From an uncultured Cellvibrionales bacterium (GTDB lineage: Bacteria > Pseudomonadota > Gammaproteobacteria > Pseudomonadales > GM7GCV1): a stretch of DNA of 64,000 nucleotides. Where the stretch lies: the NCBI GenBank assembly GCA_913063225.1, contig CAJXYP010000010.1:30351-94350 (forward strand). Reading direction: 5' to 3'. Positions 9,056-17,355 of this stretch are shown piece by piece (within the stretch, counting starts at the first letter, position 1; every line of letters starts with the position of its first letter). Below the pieces are notes generated by a model, which worked only from the letters and a program-made list of their open reading frames with translations, did no database searches and was not told where the DNA came from. The position numbers and the translations under genes are program-made.

Positions 9056-10018
9056 TCAGCTTCTAGACAGTTGTTCTAGCAAAAGCTTTTCCAGTTTTAC
9101 CTGATCCGCAGCAAAAGACCTAATCCCTTCAGAAAGCTTCTCTGTCGCCATAGCGCTTTCATTTAGCTGTAGTCGAAAATCCGATTCAGAACTGATTCGA
9201 CAGTCCGTATATTCTCCTACAGATTCCGGAGATAAAACTCGGGGCAGGTCTCCTTCGTCAGCGGATAGCTCCTGCAGAAAATTCGGTCCTATAGTTAATC
9301 TGTCACAGCCTGCTAGGGCTTCAATCTCGCCGGCACTGCGAAAGCTAGCCCCCATTACCAAGGTACTAAAACCACGGTCTTTGTAGAGGTTGTAGATATT
9401 GCGCACGGAAAGCACGCCGGGATCTAGTTCTGCTGGATACCCATCTACCGATTCAGATTTCTTATGCCAATCCAAAATACGGCCGACAAAGGGTGAAATT
9501 AGAAAAGCACCAGCTTGTGCAGCCGCAACGGCCTGAGCGCCGCAAAATAACAGGGTAATATTACAATTAGTGCCTTCTGCTTCAAGAATTTCTGCAGCGC
9601 GTATGCCTTCCCAAGTGGCGGCAATTTTAATTAACAGGCGCTCTTTGCCAACGCCTGCATCTTCGTACATAGCGAGAATTCGCCTCGCTTGATTCACTGT
9701 GGCTTGTGTATCGAAGGATAGGCGTGCGTCTACTTCCGTGGAAACCCGACCCGGCACTATTTTTAGGATTTCGCAGCCAATTTGCACTGCGTAGTGACCA
9801 GCGAGCGCATCTAATCTTTGTGTGTCCGGTAATTCCAATGCCTTCGCCCATCGGGCAGATTCGTTTATCAGAGTCTGGTATTGCGGCAGGGAAGCGGCCT
9901 TTAATAGAAGAGAAGGGTTGGTGGTTGCGTCAACGGGTTTAAAGCGGGCAATGGCTTCAATATCACCGGTATCGGCAACTACATCGGTATATTCACGGAG
10001 CTGATCAAGTTTGTTCAT
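9056..10018 (-). CDS. tal: Transaldolase
   Basis: Transfers the dihydroxyacetone unit between sedoheptulose-7-phosphate and glyceraldehyde-3-phosphate in the non-oxidative pentose phosphate pathway. The 320-residue length matches TalB. Marks are [16 protein letters not shown] near the N-terminus, the [12 protein letters not shown] segment, the Schiff-base Lys131 in [11 protein letters not shown], and [29 protein letters not shown]. It is convergent with rssC with no intergenic base, so the two ends may affect each other. dusA lies upstream on the same strand, 95 bases away. Confidence 0.96.
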   Translation of the reverse strand: MNKLDQLREYTDVVADTGDIEAIARFKPVDATTNPSLLLKAASLPQYQTLINESARWAKALELPDTQRLDALAGHYAVQIGCEILKIVPGRVSTEVDARLSFDTQATVNQARRILAMYEDAGVGKERLLIKIAATWEGIRAAEILEAEGTNCNITLLFCGAQAVAAAQAGAFLISPFVGRILDWHKKSESVDGYPAELDPGVLSVRNIYNLYKDRGFSTLVMGASFRSAGEIEALAGCDRLTIGPNFLQELSADEGDLPRVLSPESVGEYTDCRISSESDFRLQLNESAMATEKLSEGIRSFAADQVKLEKLLLEQLSRS

Positions 10019-10056
10019 AAGTTAGTCTTTGGGCTTTTTGATTAAGTAGCGCTGAA

Positions 10057-10104
10057 GGCTCTTTATTACGTAAATCTGAGGGCTCTCTATTACGTAAAGT
10101 TGAG
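10057..10104. repeat. Two tandem 24-bp repeats between dusA and tal
   Basis: Two head-to-tail 24-base units (10057-10080 and 10081-10104) differ at three positions. Each contains ATTACGTAAA, with the TACGTA palindrome inside, and ends in TGAG. A weaker third copy may precede them at 10032-10056. They lie between the dusA stop and the tal start, so they would be in the tal leader on the minus strand. Confidence 0.75.
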
Positions 10105-10113
10105 GACACATGG

Positions 10114-11145
10114 TTAGGCCACAGCAGATTCAATATTCAGTTTTTGGTGAGGCTCTCTTATATGAGACAGCGCATTTTCAATTACTTCAGTTCCAGCCCC
10201 CGCTAGATGCGCGTTCTCACTAATACTGCGACGAAAACCTCGCGCTCCCGGCTGACCGGAGAATAAGCCTAGCAGATGTCGTGATATGGCAGCTAGCTTG
10301 ATGCCGCCGGAAAGCTGCTTCTCAATGTACGGCAACATTTTTTCCAGCACTTCGAACTCGCTTGTGGGAATCCTTGCATCATTGTAAAAGCGCAGGTCCA
10401 CATCCGCCAATATCCAGGGGTTGTAATAGGCACTGCGGCCGATCATCACGCCGTCTAACTGTGCCAGATGTACTTCGCTTTGTGCCAAATTTTCCACACC
10501 ACCGTTCAGAATTATTTCCAGATTGGGAAAATCTCTTTTCAATTGATATACGCGCTCGTGATCTAAGGGCGGAATTTCTCGATTCTGTTTGGGACTTAAG
10601 CCCTGCAGCCATGCTTTTCGTGCATGGACTACTAATGCATCAACCTTCGCATCAACAAGTTGCTCCACAAAGTAAGCGAGACTTTGATAGTCGTCTTGCT
10701 CGTCTACCCCAATGCGGCACTTAACCGTGACCGGAATGTCCACAGCCGCCTTCATGGCAGCAACGGATTCAGCAACCAGCTTTGGTTCTTTCATCAGGCA
10801 AGCACCGAAAGCGCCGCGCTGAACTCGGTCGCTAGGGCAACCACAATTCAGATTGATTTCATCGTATTTGTATTCTGCACCTATCTGCGCGCACTTGGCT
10901 AAATCAGAGGGTTCAGAACCACCTAGTTGCAAGGCTATTGGGTGTTCTTCGTCGTTATAAGATAGATGCCGGTCGATATCTCCATTTAGCAGCGCGCCCG
11001 TGGTCACCATCTCCGTGTAGAGAAGTGAGTGGCGTGTAAGCAATCGATGGAAATAGCGACAATGGCGGTCGGTTAAATCCATCATCGGCGCAATGGATAT
11101 TCGCCGCGATAGCTTGGCTGGAGTCGAACTAGGAGCGGTAGACAT
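10114..11145 (-). CDS. dusA: tRNA-dihydrouridine synthase A
   Basis: FMN-dependent reduction of uridine to dihydrouridine at D-loop positions 20/20a of tRNA. Marks are ISIAPMMDLTDRHCRYFHRLL, the LQLGGSEPSDLAKCA and EINLNCGCPSDRVQRGAFGACLM stretches with the active-site Cys, VTVKCRIGVD, HARKAWLQGLSPKQNR, and ILNGGV for flavin phosphate binding. The frame is open from 11187, but the ATG at 11145 begins the conserved part closely and gives 343 residues, near the E. coli size. It is upstream of tal on the same strand, as in Pseudomonas. Confidence 0.95.
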   Translation of the reverse strand: MSTAPSSTPAKLSRRISIAPMMDLTDRHCRYFHRLLTRHSLLYTEMVTTGALLNGDIDRHLSYNDEEHPIALQLGGSEPSDLAKCAQIGAEYKYDEINLNCGCPSDRVQRGAFGACLMKEPKLVAESVAAMKAAVDIPVTVKCRIGVDEQDDYQSLAYFVEQLVDAKVDALVVHARKAWLQGLSPKQNREIPPLDHERVYQLKRDFPNLEIILNGGVENLAQSEVHLAQLDGVMIGRSAYYNPWILADVDLRFYNDARIPTSEFEVLEKMLPYIEKQLSGGIKLAAISRHLLGLFSGQPGARGFRRSISENAHLAGAGTEVIENALSHIREPHQKLNIESAVA

Positions 11146-11256
11146 AGGGTAGGTATTATAAATACTTAGGCGGCAGTTGTATTCCAAGTATTAGTAATAG
11201 CATTACAGATGCCTGTGGCATAATCGCCGCCAGTTCAAATAATGAAATAGATACCT

Positions 11257-12738
11257 ATGATTCGTGTTCGTGTAGCGCCTTCACCAACAGGTGACCCCCA
11301 CGTAGGAACCGCCTACATTGCGCTTTTTAACCTCTGTTTCGCTCGCAAGCTTGGCGGGAAGTTTATATTGCGGATTGAAGATACGGACCAGACTCGAAGC
11401 ACTGTAGAGTCTGAAGCTACTATTCTGTCTAGCCTAAAGTGGCTTGGTCTCGATTGGGACGAAGGCCCTGACGTTGGTGGCCCCTATGGCCCATACCGAC
11501 AGAGCGAACGCGCAGAAATCTACGCGAAATACGCCCACCAGCTTATCGCCAGTGGCAAAGCGTTCTATTGCTACCGTACACCGGAAGAACTCAATCAACT
11601 TCGCGCAGAACGTCGCGAGAAGGGAATTCAAAAGGCCTTTAAGTTTTCAGATCTGAAGTTAACTGCTGCCGAAGTACAACAACGCAAAGCCGATGGGCAA
11701 AAGCCCGTCGTGCGCATGATGGTTCCGGAAGAAGGCGTCTGTGTGGTTCAGGATCGGCTGCGCGGAAGCATTGAGATGGATTGGGATAATGTTGATGCAC
11801 AGATTCTGTTAAAAGCCGATGGTATGCCTACCTATCACTTAGCCAATGTGGTGGATGATCATCTAATGAAGATTACTCACGTGATTCGTGGGGAAGAGTG
11901 GATAAATTCTGCGCCCAAACATCAGTTGTTATACGAATACTTCGGTTGGGATATGCCTGAGTTATGTCATATGCCGCTGCTGCGTAACCCGGATAAAAGC
12001 AAACTCAGCAAACGCAAAAATCCAACTAGTATTAACTTCTATCGAGACTCCGGGTTTTTGCCAGAGGCGGTGTTGAACTACTTGGGACGCATGGGTTGGT
12101 CCATGCCGGATGAGTCCGAAAAATTCTCTCTAAGGCAAATGATTGAAGCATTCGATATTGACAAACTTTCTCTTGGCGGCCCCGTTTTCGATCAAGAAAA
12201 GCTTAAGTGGTTAAACGGTATGTGGATTCGCGAAGACCTGTCCGCTAGTGATTTTGTTGAGCGCTACGCTGCCTGGGCATTCCCCCCGGAAAAGCTAGAA
12301 GCCATTATCCCGCTTATTCACGAACGAGTTGAAACCCTTGCTGAAGTGGCGCCTCTTACCGCCTTGTTTTTTAATTCACTTCCGGTTCTAGAAGAGAGTA
12401 CTTTTGATGGACTAAAGCTTGATCGAGAAACCCAAGTTAAAGCCCTACAGTTTTCCTCTTGGGCACTGGATAACCAGGTTAGTTGGAAACGTGACGATTT
12501 GTATCAGCTCTTAAACGGCCTAGCCGAACATATGGATATTAAATTGAGGGACTTCCTACAGCCCTTATTTGTAGCTATGAGCGGCTCAACGGTTTGTCCT
12601 CCCTTGTTCGATACTATGGCGGTGCTCGGCCCTGACCTAACTCGAGCGCGGGTGCGGCATGCTTTGAAAAACTTAGGTGGCGTGTCTAAGAAAGGAGCTA
12701 AGACGCTGGAGAAAGAATTTAGATCTTTTGCTACCTAG
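11257..12738 (+). CDS. gltX: Glutamyl-tRNA synthetase
   Basis: Class I aminoacyl-tRNA synthetase of 493 residues, charging tRNA-Glu in the cytoplasm. The HIGH-type signature is [13 protein letters not shown] (residues 8-20) and the KMSKS-type loop is [18 protein letters not shown] and [19 protein letters not shown] are typical of bacterial GltX. The C-terminal all-helical anticodon-binding region is full length. A CATAAT box at 11219-11224 lies upstream. A bidirectional terminator follows, so it is a single-gene unit. Confidence 0.96.
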   Translation: MIRVRVAPSPTGDPHVGTAYIALFNLCFARKLGGKFILRIEDTDQTRSTVESEATILSSLKWLGLDWDEGPDVGGPYGPYRQSERAEIYAKYAHQLIASGKAFYCYRTPEELNQLRAERREKGIQKAFKFSDLKLTAAEVQQRKADGQKPVVRMMVPEEGVCVVQDRLRGSIEMDWDNVDAQILLKADGMPTYHLANVVDDHLMKITHVIRGEEWINSAPKHQLLYEYFGWDMPELCHMPLLRNPDKSKLSKRKNPTSINFYRDSGFLPEAVLNYLGRMGWSMPDESEKFSLRQMIEAFDIDKLSLGGPVFDQEKLKWLNGMWIREDLSASDFVERYAAWAFPPEKLEAIIPLIHERVETLAEVAPLTALFFNSLPVLEESTFDGLKLDRETQVKALQFSSWALDNQVSWKRDDLYQLLNGLAEHMDIKLRDFLQPLFVAMSGSTVCPPLFDTMAVLGPDLTRARVRHALKNLGGVSKKGAKTLEKEFRSFAT

Positions 12739-12763
12739 CGAAACTGGTTTTAAACAGACAATA

Positions 12764-12792
12764 AAAAAGGGCAGATAAAATTTGCCCTTTTT
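12764..12792. terminator. Bidirectional rho-independent terminator (gltX / secreted protein)
   Basis: Perfect 10-base arms AAAAAGGGCA and TGCCCTTTTT surround a 9-base loop, with an A run on one side and a T run on the other. It sits between the convergent gltX and the minus-strand secreted protein gene, so it can serve both. Confidence 0.9.
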
Positions 12793-12809
12793 GTGACCGC
12801 TATTTATGC

Positions 12810-13361
12810 CTAGTGATCAGTCATTTCTATTCGAGTACCCCAGCGCTGGTAGGCCAACGCTTCCTCGCTGCAAGGTTGTAAAGACAATGTTCTGATTTGG
12901 TGAGGTGAATCGCCATTGCGACCACCAGCCCAGCTTGATGGGCCCGCTGTTAGGCACATACTTGGAGCAGTCTCTGGTCGAATCTGTCCATTATCCGACA
13001 TGGCAAAATTTTGCTCTTCGGCGTCGCTGCATTCATGCACTGCCATGGTGGAACCAGCGGTAGTGCCGTTAATACCCATACATACATCGAATTCAAGAAC
13101 CTTGAACATTCCCTGATTAATATGCGCAGTTTCCATAGTTTGGTCAACGGCGAGCTGGCCTTGATAACTATAGCAAGTATGAGTTTGCAAATTGCCTGTA
13201 ACGTCAGCGCGGTCTTGGAAGCCGAGCATATCAATACAATAGTGATTTAGATTCCCGTCCAGTTTGTCTAATAGATAAACCTCTACGTTGGCAGCATTAG
13301 CCATTGAAGGAAAAAGAAATGAACTGGCTAGAACCAAAATTAGTTTGTTGATAATACGCAT
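12810..13361 (-). CDS. Secreted ricin-type beta-trefoil-like protein (copy A)
   Basis: A 183-residue exported protein: cleavable signal peptide (about 1-23, ending SMANAA), then a Cys-rich domain. Repeated elements NHYCID, LQTHTCYSYQGQ, MAVHECSDAEEQNFAM, CLTAGP and LQPCSEEALAYQRWG fit the Cys and Q-x-[WF] pattern of ricin-B-like carbohydrate-binding trefoils. No enzymatic domain is attached. A paralogue of similar length and layout lies at 14249-14827. Both share VEVYLLD.LDG.LN.YCID near the mature N-terminus. It may bind glycans in the periplasm or outside the cell; this is an inference. Confidence 0.7.
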   Translation of the reverse strand: MRIINKLILVLASSFLFPSMANAANVEVYLLDKLDGNLNHYCIDMLGFQDRADVTGNLQTHTCYSYQGQLAVDQTMETAHINQGMFKVLEFDVCMGINGTTAGSTMAVHECSDAEEQNFAMSDNGQIRPETAPSMCLTAGPSSWAGGRNGDSPHQIRTLSLQPCSEEALAYQRWGTRIEMTDH

Positions 13362-13595
13362 TTAGAAACACCCCCAAGAGTTACTATTTTAAGTGGCCTG
13401 AGTCTATCTGGAGTTTGTGGGAGGGCAAAGGAACTCTACATAAATTAATAACTGAGATTGCACTTTTAATGAGGCTGTTAGAGAGAACTCGGTAAGTAAC
13501 CATCAGCACCGGATAAGTTTCTGATTTGGATCATATTGCTAAGAGCCAAAGCGGGTTAGTCTTAGGTCTTAAGCAATAACCTAAGGTAAAGATTT

Positions 13596-13831
13596 ATGAG
13601 TCTAGAACATCACGATTTGGTGCATGATTTTCCGGAACTTCGAGATCAGATACATGAGTTAAAGATAAATAATCGCCATTTTCGAAAGCTTTTTGATGAG
13701 TATCATGAGGTGACCAGCTCTGTTGAGAATATGGAAAAAATGCGATCCCGGTTACTACTGCAACGGAGGAGACTGCTAAACTTCGGCGCGTGCATTTAAA
13801 AGATCAGCTCTATCAGATGTTAATAGCCTGA
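13596..13831 (+). pseudogene. ydcH: YdcH/DUF465 family protein, interrupted by a frameshift
   Basis: The frame opens like YdcH (MSLEHHDLVHDFPELRDQIHELK, then FRKLFDEYHEV) but after NMEK it leaves the family and stops at 13799. A different frame downstream encodes EETAKLRRVHLKDQLYQMLIA and stops at 13831, which is exactly the expected YdcH C-terminus. The switch falls at an A6 run (13735-13740), where one extra A would restore a product of about 78 residues. Possible causes are a real mutation, a homopolymer read error or slippage. YdcH proteins are small cytoplasmic helical proteins of unknown function. A DksA-like gene follows 7 bases later. Confidence 0.8.
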
Positions 13832-13838
13832 GGCCGTT

Positions 13839-14159
13839 ATGGATAATCAACAAGCGAAACAATTTCTTAGTAATAAGCTTAAAAAGCTGAATTATAGACT
13901 TGAGGAAGTAAAGATCGATGTTCGGAAGCCCCATTCCAGCGACTCTTCTGAAATGGCACAGGAGCGAGAAAACGATGAGGTGATTGATGCTATCGGCAGG
14001 AAAACCCGCGAAGAGATTAGTCAGGTGCGCAGGGCTTTAGCTCGAATTGAGGATGGCACCTACGGCCTCTGCCAGCAATGCGGCCAGACGATTCTAGATG
14101 ATCGACTAGACGCACTGCCAGAAGCGACTCTTTGTCTGAGTTGTGTCCAATTAGCCTAA
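13839..14159 (+). CDS. DksA/TraR-type C4 zinc-finger protein
   Basis: A 106-residue protein: coiled-coil N-terminus (about 10-70) and a C-terminal four-cysteine zinc finger in the order YGLCQQCGQTI ... TLCLSCVQ. The GTYGLC context and the RALARIEDG lead-in are typical of the DksA/TraR family, which binds the RNA polymerase secondary channel. It is shorter than DksA (about 150), so it is more likely a DksA-like accessory factor than DksA. It starts 7 bases after ydcH, implying one transcript. A terminator follows at 14202. Confidence 0.88.
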   Translation: MDNQQAKQFLSNKLKKLNYRLEEVKIDVRKPHSSDSSEMAQERENDEVIDAIGRKTREEISQVRRALARIEDGTYGLCQQCGQTILDDRLDALPEATLCLSCVQLA

Positions 14160-14201
14160 TTTTAGAATATTTTTATATGCTGGATAATTATTGGAGCAAT
14201 A

Positions 14202-14227
14202 AAAAAGGGCAGATTTCTGCCCTTTTT
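14202..14227. terminator. Bidirectional rho-independent terminator
   Basis: Perfect 12-base arms AAAAAGGGCAGA and TCTGCCCTTTTT with a two-base centre, between the convergent DksA-like gene and the second secreted trefoil-like gene. It closely resembles the terminator at 12764, which ends the paralogous gene. The gene and its terminator may have been duplicated together. Confidence 0.88.
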
Positions 14228-14248
14228 CTCAAGATAAACTTGAACCAA

Positions 14249-14827
14249 TTACTTCGGCATCTCTGTACGCGTGCTCCAGCGTTGGTAGGCCTCAGCTTCC
14301 GGGCCGCAAGGCTGAAGATTCAGTGTGCGGACTTGATGCCGTGAGGGTGGTCCGCCTGCGCGGCCTCCAAGCCAACTAATCGGACCGGCTGTCAGGCAAA
14401 GTTCGGGGTTGAGTAGATCATAGTTAGAAGAATCCCACACAAACTCACCGGTTTCTCTTAATTCGAAACGCTGCTCTTCAATGTCTTCGCATTCAACAAG
14501 ACTTACTGTCGCTCCTGGTTGATCACCACTTACCTGACCGCAAAGATCTATTGCCATCATGCGAATCCTACCCATAGCTATATCATCGGTATTCATTGAC
14601 TGATCTACAGTTGGATCTCCTCGATAGCTATAGCAAGTATGAGTTTGAATAGGTACATCCAGTTCCAATCGGGTTGGAGGGCCATTTACATCAATACAGT
14701 AGTCGTTCAAATCACCGTCCAAACGATCTAGTAAATACACTTCCACAACATCTGCAGAAGTGTGGACGGAAAAGAATGAAGCAGCTAACACTGCTGTGGC
14801 TAGAAAGATTTTAACAATGTGGATCAT
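14249..14827 (-). CDS. Secreted ricin-type beta-trefoil-like protein (copy B)
   Basis: Paralogue of the gene at 12810. From the ATG at 14827, which has a GGGAG site five bases upstream, it encodes 192 residues: a signal peptide (about 1-25), then the same Cys pattern. Marks are LNDYCIDVNG, IQTHTCYSYRG, VSLVECEDIEEQRFEL, ELCLTAGPISWLGGR and LQPCGPEAEAYQRWS. The last 50 residues are the most similar to copy A. No catalytic domain is seen. Function is unknown; extracellular or periplasmic glycan binding is the best guess from the fold pattern. Confidence 0.7.
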   Translation of the reverse strand: MIHIVKIFLATAVLAASFFSVHTSADVVEVYLLDRLDGDLNDYCIDVNGPPTRLELDVPIQTHTCYSYRGDPTVDQSMNTDDIAMGRIRMMAIDLCGQVSGDQPGATVSLVECEDIEEQRFELRETGEFVWDSSNYDLLNPELCLTAGPISWLGGRAGGPPSRHQVRTLNLQPCGPEAEAYQRWSTRTEMPK

Positions 14828-15052
14828 TTGTACTCCCAAGGTTTAAATAATTGAGCTACCGGTAGGTATTTTGAAGGTTAACAGACCTGTTCTACCTGCG
14901 GAAAAAGAAAATTAATTCTTGTACACGCATGAGCATGTACATAGAGCTCATAGAACCCTAATGGTAGGACAACAATGTATCTAGGAAATATACCTGACTT
15001 AACAAAATGAATTCCGAATTGGCTGCTCGTTAGTGACCAGAGTGTTTGCTCT

Positions 15053-15077
15053 ATTTGGTGGGGCTAGGCGGGATTGA
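15053..15077 (-). repeat. Near copy of a tRNA-Ala 3' end
   Basis: The 25 bases at 15053-15077 match those at 15275-15299, the 3' end of tRNA-Ala(GGC) including the CCA complement, at 23 positions and in the same orientation. The rest of the tRNA is absent, so this is not a gene. It ends a roughly 200-base gene-free segment downstream of the tRNA terminator. The arrangement recalls the Rtr repeats downstream of E. coli tyrT, or a leftover attachment site. Confidence 0.7.
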
Positions 15078-15086
15078 CTCGGGATT

Positions 15087-15116
15087 CTTGTGACCAACAA
15101 AGATGTTGGTCACAAG
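15087..15116. repeat. Perfect 13-bp inverted repeat
   Basis: CTTGTGACCAACA at 15087-15099 and its exact complement at 15104-15116 flank an AAGA loop. No T run follows on either side, so it is not a standard terminator. It lies beside the tRNA-3'-end copy in the 14828-15277 gap, which holds no gene I can support. Confidence 0.8.
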
Positions 15117-15241
15117 AAATTACAGGAGCAAATTTCGCCCCTCGGGTCTTCGACCTAGTTCGTAAACTCGCGCACAAATTTGATTCCGTCAAATTGGTGA
15201 ACCGCCTTATTCCGTCGGTTCGACCCGCGCATTAAAGCCAC

Positions 15242-15278
15242 AAATAAAAAACCCGACACTAGGTCGGGTATTTTATTT
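15242..15278 (-). terminator. Rho-independent terminator of tRNA-Ala
   Basis: On the minus strand, a stem GTCGGGT pairs with ACCCGAC (15251-15257 and 15263-15269) around a five-base loop, followed by TTTTTTATTT. It starts immediately after the CCA end of the tRNA, as expected for a single-tRNA unit. Confidence 0.85.
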
Positions 15279-15353
15279 GGTGGAGCTAGGCGGGATCGAA
15301 CCGCCGACCTCCTGCGTGCCACGCAGGCGCTCTCCCAGCTGAGCTATAGCCCC
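15278..15353 (-). tRNA. tRNA-Ala (GGC)
   Basis: A 76-base minus-strand cloverleaf. The acceptor stem GGGGCTA pairs with TAGCTCC, the D arm is GCTCAGCTGGGAGAGC, and the anticodon stem-loop CTGCGTGGCACGCAG carries GGC. The T arm contains GGTTCGATCC and the CCA end is encoded. Very close to E. coli tRNA-Ala(GGC). Confidence 0.97.
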
Positions 15354-15384
15354 GTAAACTGGTGTGCAACCTAAGGGAGCGGGA

Positions 15385-15413
15385 ATTCTAGGGATGGGGT
15401 AGGTAGGTGTCAA
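15385..15413 (-). promoter_or_regulatory. Sigma-70 promoter of tRNA-Ala
   Basis: On the minus strand, a perfect -35 TTGACA (15408-15413 complement) and TAGAAT -10 (15385-15390 complement) are 17 bases apart, with a GC-rich discriminator before the tRNA 5' end. This is the clearest promoter in the window and fits a stringently controlled stable RNA. Confidence 0.85.
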
Positions 15414-15449
15414 CAGAGCATTTCATTGATCTGCTTTTTGTTAAGAGCA

Positions 15450-15478
15450 TTCGCATCATGACGTGGATTCTCTATAAT
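15450..15478 (+). promoter_or_regulatory. Putative sigma-70 promoter of mdh
   Basis: TTCGCA at 15450-15455 and a perfect TATAAT at 15473-15478 are 17 bases apart, divergent from the tRNA promoter. A leader of about 65 bases separates it from the mdh GTG. Confidence 0.6.
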
Positions 15479-15548
15479 GCACGGCCGCGATTGTGCGGCT
15501 CTGTTTGTATCAATCTTGTTTAACGAATTAATGTTCTGGAGATAATCT

Positions 15549-16529
15549 GTGAAATCACCTGTTCGTGTCACCATTACCGGCGCCGCCGGCCAAATTAGTT
15601 ATTCACTACTGATGCGCGTTGCATCGGGTCAGATGTTGGGAATGGACCAACCTGTGATATTGAATCTATTGGAAATTACGCCAGCGCTAGATGCTCTAAA
15701 AGGCACGGCAATGGAAATTGATGACTGCGCTTTCCCTTTAGTAACGGGTATTGTGATGACGGACGACCCAGCGGTTGCCTTTAAGGACGCGGATTACGCT
15801 CTCTTAGTAGGTGCTCGCCCTCGCGGGCCTGGCATGGAGCGTAAAGACTTGCTCGAAGCCAATGCGGCGATCTTCTCAGTCCAGGGCAAAGCGATTAATG
15901 ACAACGCCAGCCGTGATATTAAAGTATTGGTGGTAGGTAACCCTGCGAATACCAATGCACTTATCGCTCAGCGCAATGCACCGGATATTGATCCACGTAA
16001 CTTCACTGCCATGATGCGCTTGGATCACAATCGATCTTTGAGCCAGCTGGCGGAAAAAACTAATAAACATTCTACCGACGTAAAGCATATGACGGTATGG
16101 GGAAATCATTCAGCCACTCAGTACCCGGATGTGCATAACGCGACTATTGCCGGCGATCCCGTTCTGAATCTTATAGATCAAGATTGGTACGAAGAAACAT
16201 TTATTCCGACAGTTCAGCAACGCGGAGCGGCCATTATTGCTGCACGTGGTGCTTCATCTGCGGCCTCTGCGGCAAATGCAGCGGTGGATCATATGCGGGA
16301 CTGGGCTCTTGGCAGTGCCGAAGGCGACTGGGTCAGCATGGGTGTATACAGCGACGGTAGCTACGGTATAACCGAAGGCCTGATCTATTCTTTCCCGGTT
16401 ACCTGCAGAGATGGTGACTGGAGCATTGTTCAGGGCTTGGATATCAATGATTTCTCTCGCGAGAAAATGCAGGCAACGCAAACGGAGCTGACCGAAGAAC
16501 GTGACGCCGTAGCGCACTTGCTGCCATAG
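15549..16529 (+). CDS. mdh: Malate dehydrogenase
   Basis: NAD-dependent oxidation of malate to oxaloacetate in the TCA cycle. The 326-residue length and the sequence [27 protein letters not shown] mark the cytosolic-type MDH found in many proteobacteria. The Rossmann GxxGxxx motif is near residue 11, substrate Arg residues lie in [26 protein letters not shown] is present, and the catalytic His is in [16 protein letters not shown] start with GGAG eight bases upstream. bcp and yajC follow closely on the same strand, and a shared transcript is likely. Confidence 0.96.
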   Translation: MKSPVRVTITGAAGQISYSLLMRVASGQMLGMDQPVILNLLEITPALDALKGTAMEIDDCAFPLVTGIVMTDDPAVAFKDADYALLVGARPRGPGMERKDLLEANAAIFSVQGKAINDNASRDIKVLVVGNPANTNALIAQRNAPDIDPRNFTAMMRLDHNRSLSQLAEKTNKHSTDVKHMTVWGNHSATQYPDVHNATIAGDPVLNLIDQDWYEETFIPTVQQRGAAIIAARGASSAASAANAAVDHMRDWALGSAEGDWVSMGVYSDGSYGITEGLIYSFPVTCRDGDWSIVQGLDINDFSREKMQATQTELTEERDAVAHLLP

Positions 16530-16542
16530 CCGTATACGAACT

Positions 16543-17022
16543 ATGCATACATTAACTATTGGGACGAAAGCCCCGGATTTTACCCTTGAAGATCAAAACG
16601 CTACTCCAACTAGCCTTAGCCAGTTTCGTGGCGAGGTTGTGGTGCTATATTTTTATCCAAAAGCCATGACGCCGGGCTGCACCGTTCAAGCCTGTAGCCT
16701 TAGAGATTCTAAGGCGGAGCTAAAGAAAGCCGGTGTGGTTGTTCTGGGCTTGAGCCCTGACCCAGCAAAGCGATTAAAGAAGTTTGAGGAGCGCGATGAG
16801 TTGAATTTCACGCTACTGTCAGACGAAGATCACGCAGTAGCTGACAAGTTCGGTGTTTGGGGGTTAAAAAAGTTTATGGGTCGTGAGTACGATGGTATTC
16901 ATCGCATGACCTTTATTATTGATAAAGAGGGTACTATTGCCCACGTAATGAACAAGGTGGCTACTAAAACCCACCACCAATTAGTCCTTGATTGGATTTC
17001 TGAAAACCTAACCGGAGAATAA
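16543..17022 (+). CDS. bcp: Thiol peroxidase Bcp/PrxQ (peroxiredoxin)
   Basis: Reduces hydrogen peroxide and organic peroxides in the cytoplasm. The 159-residue thioredoxin-fold protein has the peroxidatic Cys46 and a resolving Cys51 in the PGCTVQACSLRD context, the 1-Cys/atypical 2-Cys arrangement of PrxQ. PDFTLEDQ near the N-terminus and RMTFIIDKEGTI near the C-terminus are typical. It lies 13 bases after mdh and 3 before yajC. Confidence 0.94.
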   Translation: MHTLTIGTKAPDFTLEDQNATPTSLSQFRGEVVVLYFYPKAMTPGCTVQACSLRDSKAELKKAGVVVLGLSPDPAKRLKKFEERDELNFTLLSDEDHAVADKFGVWGLKKFMGREYDGIHRMTFIIDKEGTIAHVMNKVATKTHHQLVLDWISENLTGE

Positions 17023-17025
17023 TCT

Positions 17026-17355
17026 GTGCTCGAATTTTTAATACCTGCCGCCCACGCTCAAGACGCGGTTCCCGCTGAAGGCAACCCTATCTTTTCGCTC
17101 GTTATGTTTGGCGGCCTGTTTGTAATGATGTATTTCATGCTGATTCGGCCTCAAAAGAAGCGTCAGAAAGAGCATAAGGATTTGATGGGCAGCCTGAATA
17201 AGGGTGACGAAGTAGTGCTCACCAGTGGATTGATTGGTCGAGTAATTAATTTGAGCGATGACTACCTCACTGTTGATACAGGTACTGTGGAGCTTAAATT
17301 TCAAAGAGTTGCAGTACATGCGGTTCTTCCTAAGGGAACCATTAAGAGCATCTAA
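17026..17355 (+). CDS. yajC: Sec translocon accessory protein YajC
   Basis: A 109-residue inner-membrane protein with one transmembrane helix (about 22-41, FSLVMFGGLFVMMYFMLIRPQ) followed by KKRQKEHKDLMGSLNKGDEVVLTSGLIG, the YajC signature. It associates with SecDF and the AcrB efflux pump in E. coli. The start is GTG with GGAG upstream. It is not beside tgt or secD/secF, where yajC is usually found. It sits between a peroxiredoxin and a PLP enzyme, so it may be a relocated or second copy. Confidence 0.92.
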   Translation: MLEFLIPAAHAQDAVPAEGNPIFSLVMFGGLFVMMYFMLIRPQKKRQKEHKDLMGSLNKGDEVVLTSGLIGRVINLSDDYLTVDTGTVELKFQRVAVHAVLPKGTIKSI

